The notes below the pieces were generated by a model. That model was not told where the DNA came from, did not search any database, and saw only the letters and a program-made list of their open reading frames with translations. Source: Streptomyces sp. NRRL F-5630 (GTDB taxonomy: Bacteria > Actinomycetota > Actinomycetes > Streptomycetales > Streptomycetaceae). Taken from it: a stretch of 64,000 nt of DNA. A program made the translations under genes and the position numbers. Shown here piece after piece: positions 26,730 to 34,578 of the stretch. Where the stretch lies: the NCBI RefSeq assembly GCF_000719475.1, contig NZ_JOGO01000021.1:1-64000 (forward strand). The letters run 5' to 3'. The first letter of the stretch is position 1. The number at the start of each line of letters is the position of its first letter.

Positions 26730-28151
26730 TCAGGCAGCGGCCGTGTCCGGGCCGATGCGGCCGCGTACGGCTGTCTGCACTTCGTCCTCCTCGGCCGGGT
26801 CGGCGGCGAGGCGGCGGAGCTGGGTGACGACGCGGCTGTCGGCGGTCTCGGCGTGCAGCGCGCCGAGTTCGCGGGTGGACTCCTCGCAGTCCCACAGGCA
26901 TTCGACGGCGAAGCCCGCCGCGAAACGGGGGTCGATGGCGGCCAGCGCGCGAGCGGCGCGGCCTCGCAGGTGCGAGGAGGAGGTCTCGCGGTAGACGTGG
27001 CGGACGACGGGGGCGGCGCAGACGATGCCGAGCCGGCCGGTGCCGTCGAGGAGGGGGGCGAGGGCGGGGTCGGCGGTGCCCTGGTCGCGTACGGCGGTGC
27101 GCAGGGAGGTGAGGACGAGGTGTGTGTCGCGGGTCGCGCCGCGCAGGGCGAGCAGCCGGCCCGCGGCGGCGCCGAGCCTGCCCGGGGCGCGGGCGAAGTC
27201 GCGGGCGCGCTCGACTGCGGCGACGGAGAGGGTGCCCTCGAAGAGGGCCGCCGCCGTGTCGGCGACGAGCGAGGACGTGCTCGCGGTGGCTTCGGCGAGC
27301 AGGTCGAGGGCGAGCGGCTCGCCGCTGTCGCGCAGGTGGCGCAGCGCGGCGAGACGGGGGGCGTCGGCGCCCTCGCGTGCCGTGGCGAGGAGCAGCTCGC
27401 GGTCCTCGGGCCCCGCGACGGCGGCGAGGCAGCGGGCGGCCGGGGCGTGCAGGTCGTTCCCGTCCTCCTCCAGGCCGCGCCGGGCCCAGTCGAGGATCTC
27501 GGGGACGCTCCAGCCGGGCCGGGGCCCGGTGGGGGTCAGTTGCCGCTGCCAGCGGTCGAAGGAGTCGCGTTCGAGGGCGGCACGCACGCGCGCGGCGTGC
27601 GGGGAGGCGGGGTCGGAGGCCCACAGGTGCCACGGGCGTGGCTCGTAGGCGCCGCGCGCGGCGGCGGTCAGCTCGGCCTCGCCCTCGGGGGTCTCGGGGA
27701 AGCGGGCGAGCACAGGTGCGGCGAGGGCGCGCAGGGCGCGGTCGTCCTCGCGGACGGCGAGTTCGTCGAGCGCCCAGGCCCAGTTGGCGCCGCTCGCCAC
27801 GTAGCGGCGCAGCAGGGCGAGGGCCTCGGGGCGGCCGTAGGAGCCGAGATGGCCGAGGACGGCGAGGGCGAGGCCGGTGCGCGACTCCTCGGGGTCGAGG
27901 AGGTCGTCGGCGCCGAAGAGGTGGTCCTCGATGCCGTCGAGCGGGCCGTCGAGTTCGCGGTAGAGGCGTGCGTAGTAGAGGGAGCGGTTCTCCACGTGCC
28001 AGTCGCCGCGCGGGTCCTGGCGGACGCACGTGTCAAGGGCCGCGAGCGCTTCCTCGCGGGGGGCGGTGAGGGCGTGCAGAGTGCCGTCGCCGCGCCCTCG
28101 CTGGAGCAGGCCGAGCAGGGTGCCGCTGGGCGCTATGACCGGATCGAACAT
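26730..28151 (-). CDS. HEAT-repeat protein
   Basis: 473-residue all-helical protein. Repeated helix pairs of HEAT/armadillo type run through the sequence, for example RTGLALAVLGHLGSYGRPEALALLRRYV, APRLAALRHLRDSGEPLALDLLAEAT and HLRGRAARALAAIDPRFAAGFAVECL. Such solenoids act as scaffolds or in phycobiliprotein-lyase-like enzymes; no catalytic motif is visible here, so a scaffold role is inferred. It has no signal peptide or membrane segment. ATG at 28151 follows GAGG. It appears monocistronic. Confidence 0.8.
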   Translation of the reverse strand: MFDPVIAPSGTLLGLLQRGRGDGTLHALTAPREEALAALDTCVRQDPRGDWHVENRSLYYARLYRELDGPLDGIEDHLFGADDLLDPEESRTGLALAVLGHLGSYGRPEALALLRRYVASGANWAWALDELAVREDDRALRALAAPVLARFPETPEGEAELTAAARGAYEPRPWHLWASDPASPHAARVRAALERDSFDRWQRQLTPTGPRPGWSVPEILDWARRGLEEDGNDLHAPAARCLAAVAGPEDRELLLATAREGADAPRLAALRHLRDSGEPLALDLLAEATASTSSLVADTAAALFEGTLSVAAVERARDFARAPGRLGAAAGRLLALRGATRDTHLVLTSLRTAVRDQGTADPALAPLLDGTGRLGIVCAAPVVRHVYRETSSSHLRGRAARALAAIDPRFAAGFAVECLWDCEESTRELGALHAETADSRVVTQLRRLAADPAEEDEVQTAVRGRIGPDTAAA

Positions 28152-28592
28152 GACAGGGGCCTCACATCAAGCTGTGGGTACGAACGGGGGGCGGACGGTC
28201 ACCTGGGGCGCCGACACGTCCGTGGACCCGTCGTGTGCCGCTTGCGCTCAGCCATCTTCCTCTGCCTCTCGATCGGTGGCCCGGGGCGGGCCTTTGCACG
28301 GCCCGGGCGGTGGGCCACTTCTTCCCGTGGCGTCCGGACCCGAACCATGGGGCCATGATGGCGCAGGCGTCGATGCTCAGGCGAGCGCATTTACGGCGGG
28401 GGGACAAAACGCGTGGAAACCCCCGCCGATTCCCGGTGTTCGCGCAGGTGGGAGCGGTGGGCGGCCGTTGACACGGGGCCGTGCGCGGGGCGGGGCGGGG
28501 ACGGCGCGGGGGCGGTCCGGCGTCTCATGTGTCACGCCGGCCCCGTCCGTGACGACGGGGGCGCGCGGCAGAGGCGGGAGCGAGGACAGGCC
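28152..28592. other. Intergenic region
   Basis: About 440 bases between the HEAT-repeat gene start and the ankyrin-repeat gene stop, both on the minus strand. I see no gene, RNA or strong hairpin; the promoter of the HEAT-repeat gene must lie at the left end. Confidence 0.4.
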
Positions 28593-29042
28593 CTACGCCG
28601 CTCCGAAGCGGCTGAGGAGCGCGTGCTTCTCGAAGATCCTGGCCGTGTCGACGGCCGAGGGGCTGCCGGCGCGGGGGTCGGCGCCGGCCGCGAGGAGCGC
28701 CTCCATCACCTCGTCCTCGCCCTTGAAGACCGCCCCGGCGAGCGGGGTCTGGTGGCGGTCGTTGGCGCGGTCGGGCTCGGCGCCGCGCTCCAGGAGCGCG
28801 CGGACGGTCCCGGCGTGGCCGTGGTAGGCGGCGAGCATGAGCAGCGTGTCGCCCTTGTCGTTGGCGAGGTTCACAGGGACGCCCGCGTCCACGTAGGCGG
28901 CGAGCGCTTCCGTCCCGCCGGAGCGGGCGAGGCCGAAGAGGCGCGTGGCGAGTTCCACGACCTCCGGGTCCGGAGCCTCGGGGGTGCTCGCGGGGTGGGG
29001 CTCGGGGTGCTCGTCCTGGGTTGTTCCGGGAGTGGGGTTCAC
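28593..29042 (-). CDS. Ankyrin-repeat protein
   Basis: 149 residues. After a disordered Pro/Glu-rich N-terminus, three ankyrin units are visible: EALAAYVDAGVPVNLANDKGDTLLMLAAYHGH, AGTVRALLERGAEPDRANDRHQTPLAGAVFKGE and DEVMEALLAAGADPRAGSPSAVDTARIF. These form a protein-binding surface; the partner is unknown. GTG at 29042 follows AAGGCGG; a longer frame to 29087 is less likely. It is divergent from smeA. Confidence 0.85.
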   Translation of the reverse strand: MNPTPGTTQDEHPEPHPASTPEAPDPEVVELATRLFGLARSGGTEALAAYVDAGVPVNLANDKGDTLLMLAAYHGHAGTVRALLERGAEPDRANDRHQTPLAGAVFKGEDEVMEALLAAGADPRAGSPSAVDTARIFEKHALLSRFGAA

Positions 29043-29264
29043 GGGATGGCCGCCTTGCGGGAGGGGGAGGGGGACAGGGCAGCTCACCCGTCCCGGCGGG
29101 CCCTGCCGCCGTCCGGGTGAATCGCCAGCGTACTGCGCTCAGGCGTACACGGGCCGAGGGGCGCCGGGCAAAGATCGACACGAACCGGCGAGGCGCGCAA
29201 TCAAGCGGCGGGGAGGGGTTTCGTGATGTCCGGGGCGAGGGGAGCCCGGCAGGACATGAAGAGG

Positions 29265-29320
29265 AAATGAGCACTTGATCACTCATTTGCACCTTTTGTC
29301 GTATAGATACATGCTGTGAG
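29265..29320 (+). promoter_or_regulatory. AT-rich smeA promoter region
   Basis: The segment is clearly lower in G+C than its surroundings and contains TATAGA (29302-29307), a good -10 candidate, about 60 bases before the smeA ATG. Two -35-like elements, TTGATC (29275-29280) and TTGCAC (29287-29292), are not at ideal spacing, so the exact promoter is open. In S. coelicolor smeA-sffA is transcribed during sporulation. Confidence 0.45.
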
Positions 29321-29365
29321 CCTGGAAGAACTCATGGTGACTGTCCCCTCAACCAGGAGAACCTC

Positions 29366-29560
29366 ATGATCCTGTCCATCTCCGGCGTCATCCTCCTCGG
29401 CATCATCGTCTTCCTCTTCTGCCGGAAGGACGGCCTGAAGCCGATGCACATGGTCGTGTGCGCCCTCTTCGGCTTCTACCTCGCCGGTACGGCGATCGCC
29501 CCGAGCATCAAGGCCGGGGGCGCGAGCCTCGCCTCGCTCCTCGGCGGCCTGAAGTTCTGA
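29366..29560 (+). CDS. smeA: Small sporulation membrane protein SmeA
   Basis: 64 residues with an N-terminal membrane helix (ISGVILLGIIVFLF), a short basic loop (RKDGLK) and a second hydrophobic segment (MVVCALFGFYLAGTAIAP). It matches the small membrane protein SmeA, which in S. coelicolor recruits the FtsK-like SffA to sporulation septa and affects septation and spore maturation. AGGAGA lies just before the ATG. sffA follows on the same strand after 127 bases, which is the known operon arrangement. Confidence 0.85.
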   Translation: MILSISGVILLGIIVFLFCRKDGLKPMHMVVCALFGFYLAGTAIAPSIKAGGASLASLLGGLKF

Positions 29561-29687
29561 GGCGCCGCGCCCGCTCCCGCACGCCGGGGCCCGGGTCCCG
29601 GCGTGTTCCCCGTGCGCGGCGCCGCGCACGGCCCGGCTCCGGCCTGCGGGGCCGGCAGTCCTCCGTACGACTCCCCAGGAGACCGAC

Positions 29688-31322
29688 GTGGCACGGCGAC
29701 CACTCCCCCGCATCCTCCGCGACGGCGGCGCGTCCCTCGCGCGCGGCCGGGACCTGGCACGTTCGGCGGCGGACGGCGCCTCCGACGTGCTGCGCCCCCT
29801 GATCGTCCTGTGCCGGGGCCTGGTCCGGCTCCTCGCCGCGGGGCGGCGCCGGTGGACCGCGACGCCCAAGGAGCGGCGCGGGGCGCTGTTCCTGCTCGCC
29901 GCCGCGGCCGTCCTCGCCGTGGCCCTCGCGCCGTACGGGCCGGTCTCCGCGCTCGTCGCCGTGCTCGCCGCCGCGGCGTGGCTGGGCCGCGACCGGGCGC
30001 CCGCGCCCGGGGAGAGCGGGCCGGGCGAGGAGCAGTCGGCACGGCTCGCGACGCTGTACGAGGCCCTCGTCCCGTACTTCGCCGTGCCCGAGGACCCCGA
30101 GCCGCTCTACGCGCACGGCGGCGACTGGCAGCGGGCGCTCGGCGATTTCGGCTTCGACGAGCGGGGACGGCTCACGGCGCTCACCGTCGCCTACCCGGCG
30201 TACTTCGCGGACGGGGACGCGGACTCGCGCGCGCGGATCGAGCGGTTGCTGCACGCGAAGTGCGGGCGGGGCCGCGAGTACCACTTCGCGTGGGACGAGG
30301 AGGCCAACCGGCTCACTCTCACGGCGCTCCCGCCGCTGCCCACCGACATCCCCGCCCAGCCGTTCGTGACGAGCCCGGGCGAGGTGGTGCTCGGGCTCAC
30401 CGACGCCCTCGCGGTGCCGCGCACGGTGCCGCTCGTGGACGCGGCGGGCGCGGCGCGCGACGTGCCGCCCGTGGTGTGGCGCACCGGTAATCGCTCGCCG
30501 GAGCCGCACCTCCTGGTCGCCGGGCGCCCCGGCAGCGGGACGAGCACGCTGCTGCGCGCCATCGCGCTCCAGGCGCTGCGCGGCGGCGACGTGCTCGTCG
30601 TGGACGGTGGCGGCACGGGCGACTACACGTGCTTCGTCGGGCGTGCCGGGGTGCTCGGGGTCGAGTGCGGGCTCATGGGGGCGCTGGGGGCCCTGGAGTG
30701 GGCGGCGCGCGAGACGGAGCGCAGGCTCGTCGCGGCGGACCGGGCGCGGCAGGGGGGCGAGGCGCCGCCGGAGGACGTGGTCCGGCCGCTGTGGGTGCTC
30801 GTGGACCGGCCCGCCGTGCTCGGGCACCTGGCCCGCGCGGAAGGGCTCGCCGACCCGCAGAGCCACCTGCGCGTACCGCTGCGGCACGGCAGGGCGGCGC
30901 GGGTGACGGTCGTCGTGGCAGAGCAGTACGAGTGCGTCGACGGGCTCGACCCGGTGGTCGCCCAGTACGCGAAGGCGCGGGTCGCGCTCGCCCCGACGAG
31001 CGCGCGCCAGGCCGCGGAGATCCTCGGCGCGGCCCCGCAGTCCGCCCCGGCGGGCGAGCTGCCCCCGGGGCGCGGCTACGCCCGCCTCGGCACGGGCCCC
31101 GTCCTGCGCCTCCAGGTCCCCGCCACGCCCGATCCGTACGACGACTCGGCGGCCGACACACTCCGCGAGGCGGTGCTCGCGCTCCTGCCGCAGCGCGGCG
31201 GCTCGAACCTCGCGAAGCAGGCGGGACCGGCGGAGGACGCGCCCCAGGCCGTGACGGCGAGCGCGGAGCCCGAAAAGGAGCCGACGACGCGGCCGGTGCG
31301 GGTGTCGGTGGCGGAGGCCTGA
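29688..31322 (+). CDS. sffA: SpoIIIE/FtsK-like septal protein SffA
   Basis: 544 residues. Two membrane helices at about 65-100 precede a cytoplasmic FtsK/SpoIIIE-like P-loop domain: VAGRPGSGTSTLLRAIALQAL near 277-297, VLVVDGGGTGD as first strand, and PLWVLVDRPAVLG as a Walker B-like strand. The Walker A lysine is replaced by Thr (GSGTST). There is no gamma DNA-reading domain. In S. coelicolor SffA localises to sporulation septa through SmeA and contributes to chromosome segregation into spores. GTG at 29688 follows AGGAGA. The tail after about residue 500 looks disordered. Confidence 0.85.
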   Translation: MARRPLPRILRDGGASLARGRDLARSAADGASDVLRPLIVLCRGLVRLLAAGRRRWTATPKERRGALFLLAAAAVLAVALAPYGPVSALVAVLAAAAWLGRDRAPAPGESGPGEEQSARLATLYEALVPYFAVPEDPEPLYAHGGDWQRALGDFGFDERGRLTALTVAYPAYFADGDADSRARIERLLHAKCGRGREYHFAWDEEANRLTLTALPPLPTDIPAQPFVTSPGEVVLGLTDALAVPRTVPLVDAAGAARDVPPVVWRTGNRSPEPHLLVAGRPGSGTSTLLRAIALQALRGGDVLVVDGGGTGDYTCFVGRAGVLGVECGLMGALGALEWAARETERRLVAADRARQGGEAPPEDVVRPLWVLVDRPAVLGHLARAEGLADPQSHLRVPLRHGRAARVTVVVAEQYECVDGLDPVVAQYAKARVALAPTSARQAAEILGAAPQSAPAGELPPGRGYARLGTGPVLRLQVPATPDPYDDSAADTLREAVLALLPQRGGSNLAKQAGPAEDAPQAVTASAEPEKEPTTRPVRVSVAEA

Positions 31323-31359
31323 GCCCGCGGGCGCGCCCGTCCCGGCCCAGGGCTCCCGC

Positions 31360-32997
31360 TCAGGCGATCAGGCCCCGCTGCGCCGCCGTGTGCGCCCCCG
31401 CCCCCGCCCGGACGAGGGCCGTCGCGTGGGCCAGGCGGTCGGCGGCCTCCTCAGCCAGTGAGCCGCCGACGGTGAAGGGGAGGCGCAGGTAGCCCTCGAA
31501 GGCCCCGTCGACGCCGAAGCGCGGCCCCGAGGGGACTCGTACGCCCGCCTCCTCGCCCGCCGCGGCGATGCGCGAGCCGGAGAGGCCGCCCGCCCGCACC
31601 CACAGGGTGAGGCCGCCGCGCGGGACCGTGAACTCCCAGTCGGGCAGCCGCGCGCGGATCGCCGCCACGAGCGCGGCGCGGTTCGCCGCCGCCTGGGCGC
31701 GGCGCAGCGCGACCGCTTCCTCCCAGCCGCCGGTCGTGAGGAGCCAGTTGAGGGCGAGCTGTTCGAGCACGGGGGTCCCGAGGTCGGCGTACGCGCGCGC
31801 CGCGACGAGCCGGCGGATCGTCTCGGGCGCCGCCCGTACCCAGCCGACCCGCAACCCGGCCCAGAACGCCTTGCTCGCCGAGCCCACCGTGATGACCGTC
31901 GAACCCGCCGGGTCGAAGGCGCACACGGGCCGGGGCATCGCGCTCGGCGCGTCGAGGTCCGCGTCGAGCCGCAGCTCGGCCATCGTCTCGTCGACGAGCA
32001 GCACCGTGCCCGCCGCGCGCGCCGCCGTGGTGAGCGCGCGGCGGCTCTCCTCGTCGGCGAGCGCGCCCGTCGGGTTGTGGAAGTCGGCGACGACGTAAGC
32101 GAGCCGGGGCACCGCCTCGCGCAGCACCTGCCGCCAGCGCGCCACGTCCCAGCCGCCGGTTCCCTCGGCCATCGCGACGGGGACGAGGCGGGCGCCGGCG
32201 TCGCGCAGGAGCTGGAGGATGTTGGCGTAGCTCGGGGACTCGACGGCGACGCGTTCGCCGCGCGGCGCGAAGAGGCTGATGATCGCGTCGGTCGCGCCCA
32301 TCGCCCCGGTCGTGACCATGATCTGCTCGGGCATCGTCGGGACGCCGCGCGCGGTGTAGCGCTCGGCGATCGTCTGGCGCAGCGCGGGCAGCCCCGCCGG
32401 GTAGTCGCCGTGGGTCAGGGCGTACGGCGGCAGCGCCTCCGTGGCGCCGCGCACGGCCCGGGTGAGCCAGGGCTCGGGGGCCGGCAGGGACGCGTACCCG
32501 AGGTCGATGAGCTGCCCGGCGCGCTCGGGGGGCAGGGGGCCGAGGCCCCGAGCGGGGAGGGGGGCACCGGCGGGGAAGGCGATCCAGCTGCCCGCGCCGC
32601 GGCGGGACTCCAGGAAGCCCGCCGCACGCAGCGCCTCGAAGGCGGTGGCGACGGTGGTGCGGCTGACGGCGAGCGCCGTCGCGAGTTCCCGCTCGGCGGG
32701 CAGCCGGGCGCCGACCGGGACCCTGCCCTCCAGGACGAGGACCCGGATGCCGTCGGCCAGTGCCTGGTAGGCGGGAGTGTGCCGGGCACGCTCACGGCCG
32801 CGCCCCCCGGCGAACCCGCTCCCCCCAGCGGGCCCGCTCCCGCTGGCCGCTCCGCTCTTCCGGGCGACCCCGGCGCCTCCGGCGGTCCCGGCCGCGTCTC
32901 CCGTTCCGGCGCCGTCCGCGCCCTCCGTGGCCCGCTGCGAGCCGAGCAACCGGGCCAACTGGGCCGGGCGGATGACCGCGATACCTCGCTCCGCCAT
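31360..32997 (-). CDS. MocR-family transcriptional regulator (GntR helix-turn-helix fused to aminotransferase)
   Basis: 545 residues. A GntR winged helix (YQALADGIRVLVLEGRVPVGARLPAERELATALAVSRTTVATAFEALRAAGFL) is joined to a fold-type I aminotransferase domain with the PLP region VDETMAEL and GSASKAFWAGLRVGW (Schiff-base Lys). An extra Gly/Ser/Ala-rich stretch precedes the winged helix at about 30-65. MocR proteins sense PLP or amino compounds and regulate a neighbouring gene. Here the divergent neighbour encodes a YczE-like membrane protein, a pairing known from other bacteria. ATG at 32997 is chosen at the conserved AERGIAVIRPAQLARLLG start; the AGGAGA is about 15 bases upstream. Confidence 0.9.
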   Translation of the reverse strand: MAERGIAVIRPAQLARLLGSQRATEGADGAGTGDAAGTAGGAGVARKSGAASGSGPAGGSGFAGGRGRERARHTPAYQALADGIRVLVLEGRVPVGARLPAERELATALAVSRTTVATAFEALRAAGFLESRRGAGSWIAFPAGAPLPARGLGPLPPERAGQLIDLGYASLPAPEPWLTRAVRGATEALPPYALTHGDYPAGLPALRQTIAERYTARGVPTMPEQIMVTTGAMGATDAIISLFAPRGERVAVESPSYANILQLLRDAGARLVPVAMAEGTGGWDVARWRQVLREAVPRLAYVVADFHNPTGALADEESRRALTTAARAAGTVLLVDETMAELRLDADLDAPSAMPRPVCAFDPAGSTVITVGSASKAFWAGLRVGWVRAAPETIRRLVAARAYADLGTPVLEQLALNWLLTTGGWEEAVALRRAQAAANRAALVAAIRARLPDWEFTVPRGGLTLWVRAGGLSGSRIAAAGEEAGVRVPSGPRFGVDGAFEGYLRLPFTVGGSLAEEAADRLAHATALVRAGAGAHTAAQRGLIA

Positions 32998-33095
32998 CGA
33001 AATCAGTCCACTTCTCCTCGATTGGCCCTGTCGAGGGCCGCTCCACGGCTTCCAGGGTGGCACGTACCAGTCCACTCCGACCTCCCGGGGGCCTC
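32998..33095. promoter_or_regulatory. Divergent mocR-yczE control region with repeats
   Basis: Direct repeats of CAGTCCACT lie at 33004-33012 and 33068-33076. A perfect inverted repeat GGCCCT / AGGGCC (33024-33029 and 33034-33039) lies between them. MocR regulators commonly bind directly repeated half-sites in the divergent intergenic region, so the direct repeats are candidate operator half-sites. No clear -35/-10 pair was fixed. Confidence 0.5.
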
Positions 33096-33743
33096 ATGAC
33101 CACCGCTTCCCCGCCACGGGCCGCCGCCTCCTTGCCGCGCCGCCTCGTCCATCTCTACGCGGGGCTGCTCCTCTACGGCTTCAGCGACGGCCTCCTGCTG
33201 CGGGCGGGCCTCGGTGTCGAGCCGTGGAACCTCTTCCACCAGGGGATATCCCGGCACACCGGGCTGAGCATCGGGACGGTCGCGATCATCGCCGGAGCGC
33301 TCGTGCTGCTGCTGTGGTGGCCGCTGCGCCAGCGCCCGGGGCTCGGCACCGTGTCGAACGTCTTCCTGGTGGGCCTCTCGATGGACGCGACGCTCGCCCT
33401 CCTGCCCTCCGCGCACTCCTGGCCCGCGCGCGGCGGCCTGCTGCTCGCCGGGGTCGTGCTCAACGGCGCGGCGACCGGCCTCTACCTCTCGGCGCGGTTC
33501 GGCGCGGGCCCGCGCGACGGCCTGATGACCGGGCTGCACCGCCGCACGGGCCGCTCGCTGCGGCTGTGCCGGACCTTCGTGGAGGTGGTGGTGGGCCTCG
33601 TCGGCATCGCGCTCGGCGGGACACTGGGCGTCGGCACCCTCCTGTACGCGCTGGCGATCGGCCCCCTGGCGCAGTTCTTCCTCGGCGTGTTCGCCCTCCC
33701 CGCGCTCCGCCCCGTCCCGCCTCCGGACCCCGCGCGGGCATGA
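33096..33743 (+). CDS. YczE/YitT-family membrane protein
   Basis: 215 residues with about five membrane helices, beginning LVHLYAGLLLYGFSDGLLLRAGLGVEPWN, the typical opening of YczE-like proteins, and containing GTVSNVFLVGL and GAGPRDGLMTGL. In Bacillus YczE sits next to the MocR regulator YcxD, and related proteins affect transport of small compounds or a pantetheinyl-transferase-linked process; the substrate is unknown. ATG at 33096 is preferred over the upstream frame. The gene is divergent from mocR and followed after 25 bases by the GDPD gene. Confidence 0.85.
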   Translation: MTTASPPRAAASLPRRLVHLYAGLLLYGFSDGLLLRAGLGVEPWNLFHQGISRHTGLSIGTVAIIAGALVLLLWWPLRQRPGLGTVSNVFLVGLSMDATLALLPSAHSWPARGGLLLAGVVLNGAATGLYLSARFGAGPRDGLMTGLHRRTGRSLRLCRTFVEVVVGLVGIALGGTLGVGTLLYALAIGPLAQFFLGVFALPALRPVPPPDPARA

Positions 33744-33768
33744 TCACGCGCGGTGCCATACTGCGCGC

Positions 33769-34548
33769 GTGAGCACCCCGGCCCCTCCCCCGCACCCGTT
33801 CCTGGACCACCCGCTCCCCCTCGCCTTCGCCCATCGCGGCGGCGCGGCGGACGGCCTGGAGAACACGGAGACGGCGTTCCGGCGGGCGGTCGGCCTCGGG
33901 TACACGTACCTGGAGACGGACGTGCACACGACGGCCGACGGGGAACTGCTCGCCTTCCACGACGCGACGCTCGACCGCGTGACGGACCGCCGCGGAGCGC
34001 TCGCGGAACTGCCGTGGGCGGCGGTGCGCGAGGCGCGCGTGGGCGGTACGGAGCGGGTGCCGCGCTTCGCGGACCTCCTGGACGCCTTCCCGCGAGCGCG
34101 CTGGAACGTGGACGTCAAGGCCGAGGCCGCGCTCCGGCCGCTCATCGAGCTGATCCGGCGCCGGGACGCCTGGGACCGGGTCTGCCTCGGCTCGTTCAGT
34201 GAGCGTCGGGTCGCGCGGGCGCGGCGGCTCGCGGGCCCCCGGCTCGCCACCTCGCTCGGCACCGCGGGCGCGCTCGCGGTGCGCCTGCGCTCCTGGGGCC
34301 TGCCCTGCGTCCCGCCGCGCGGCGCGCTCGCCGCGCAGGTGCCCGTGCGGCACGGGCGGCTCACGGTCGTCGACCGCGCCTTCGTGCGGACCGCGCACGC
34401 CCGGGGACTCCAGGTGCACGTATGGACGGTGAACGAGGAGGCGGAGATGGAACGGCTCCTGGACCTCGGCGTTGATGGCATCATGACCGACCACATCGAG
34501 ACGCTGCGCACGGTGCTGCGGACCCGGGGGCAGTGGCCGGGGGCCTGA
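33769..34548 (+). CDS. Glycerophosphodiester phosphodiesterase
   Basis: 259 residues, GDPD-type TIM barrel that hydrolyses glycerophosphodiesters to glycerol 3-phosphate and alcohol. Key motifs: AHRGGAADGLENTETAF with the first catalytic His and Glu, ETDVHTTADGELLAFHDATLDRVTD with metal-binding acids and the second His, VDVKAEAA, and the closing VWTVNEEAEMERLLDLGVDGIMTDH. No signal peptide, so it acts in the cytoplasm on lipid-head-group products. GTG at 33769 is used. It probably shares a transcript with the flanking YczE-like and MFS genes. Confidence 0.9.
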   Translation: MSTPAPPPHPFLDHPLPLAFAHRGGAADGLENTETAFRRAVGLGYTYLETDVHTTADGELLAFHDATLDRVTDRRGALAELPWAAVREARVGGTERVPRFADLLDAFPRARWNVDVKAEAALRPLIELIRRRDAWDRVCLGSFSERRVARARRLAGPRLATSLGTAGALAVRLRSWGLPCVPPRGALAAQVPVRHGRLTVVDRAFVRTAHARGLQVHVWTVNEEAEMERLLDLGVDGIMTDHIETLRTVLRTRGQWPGA

Positions 34549-34578
34549 GCGGCGCGCGGGACGAGGCGAGGGAGCGGG

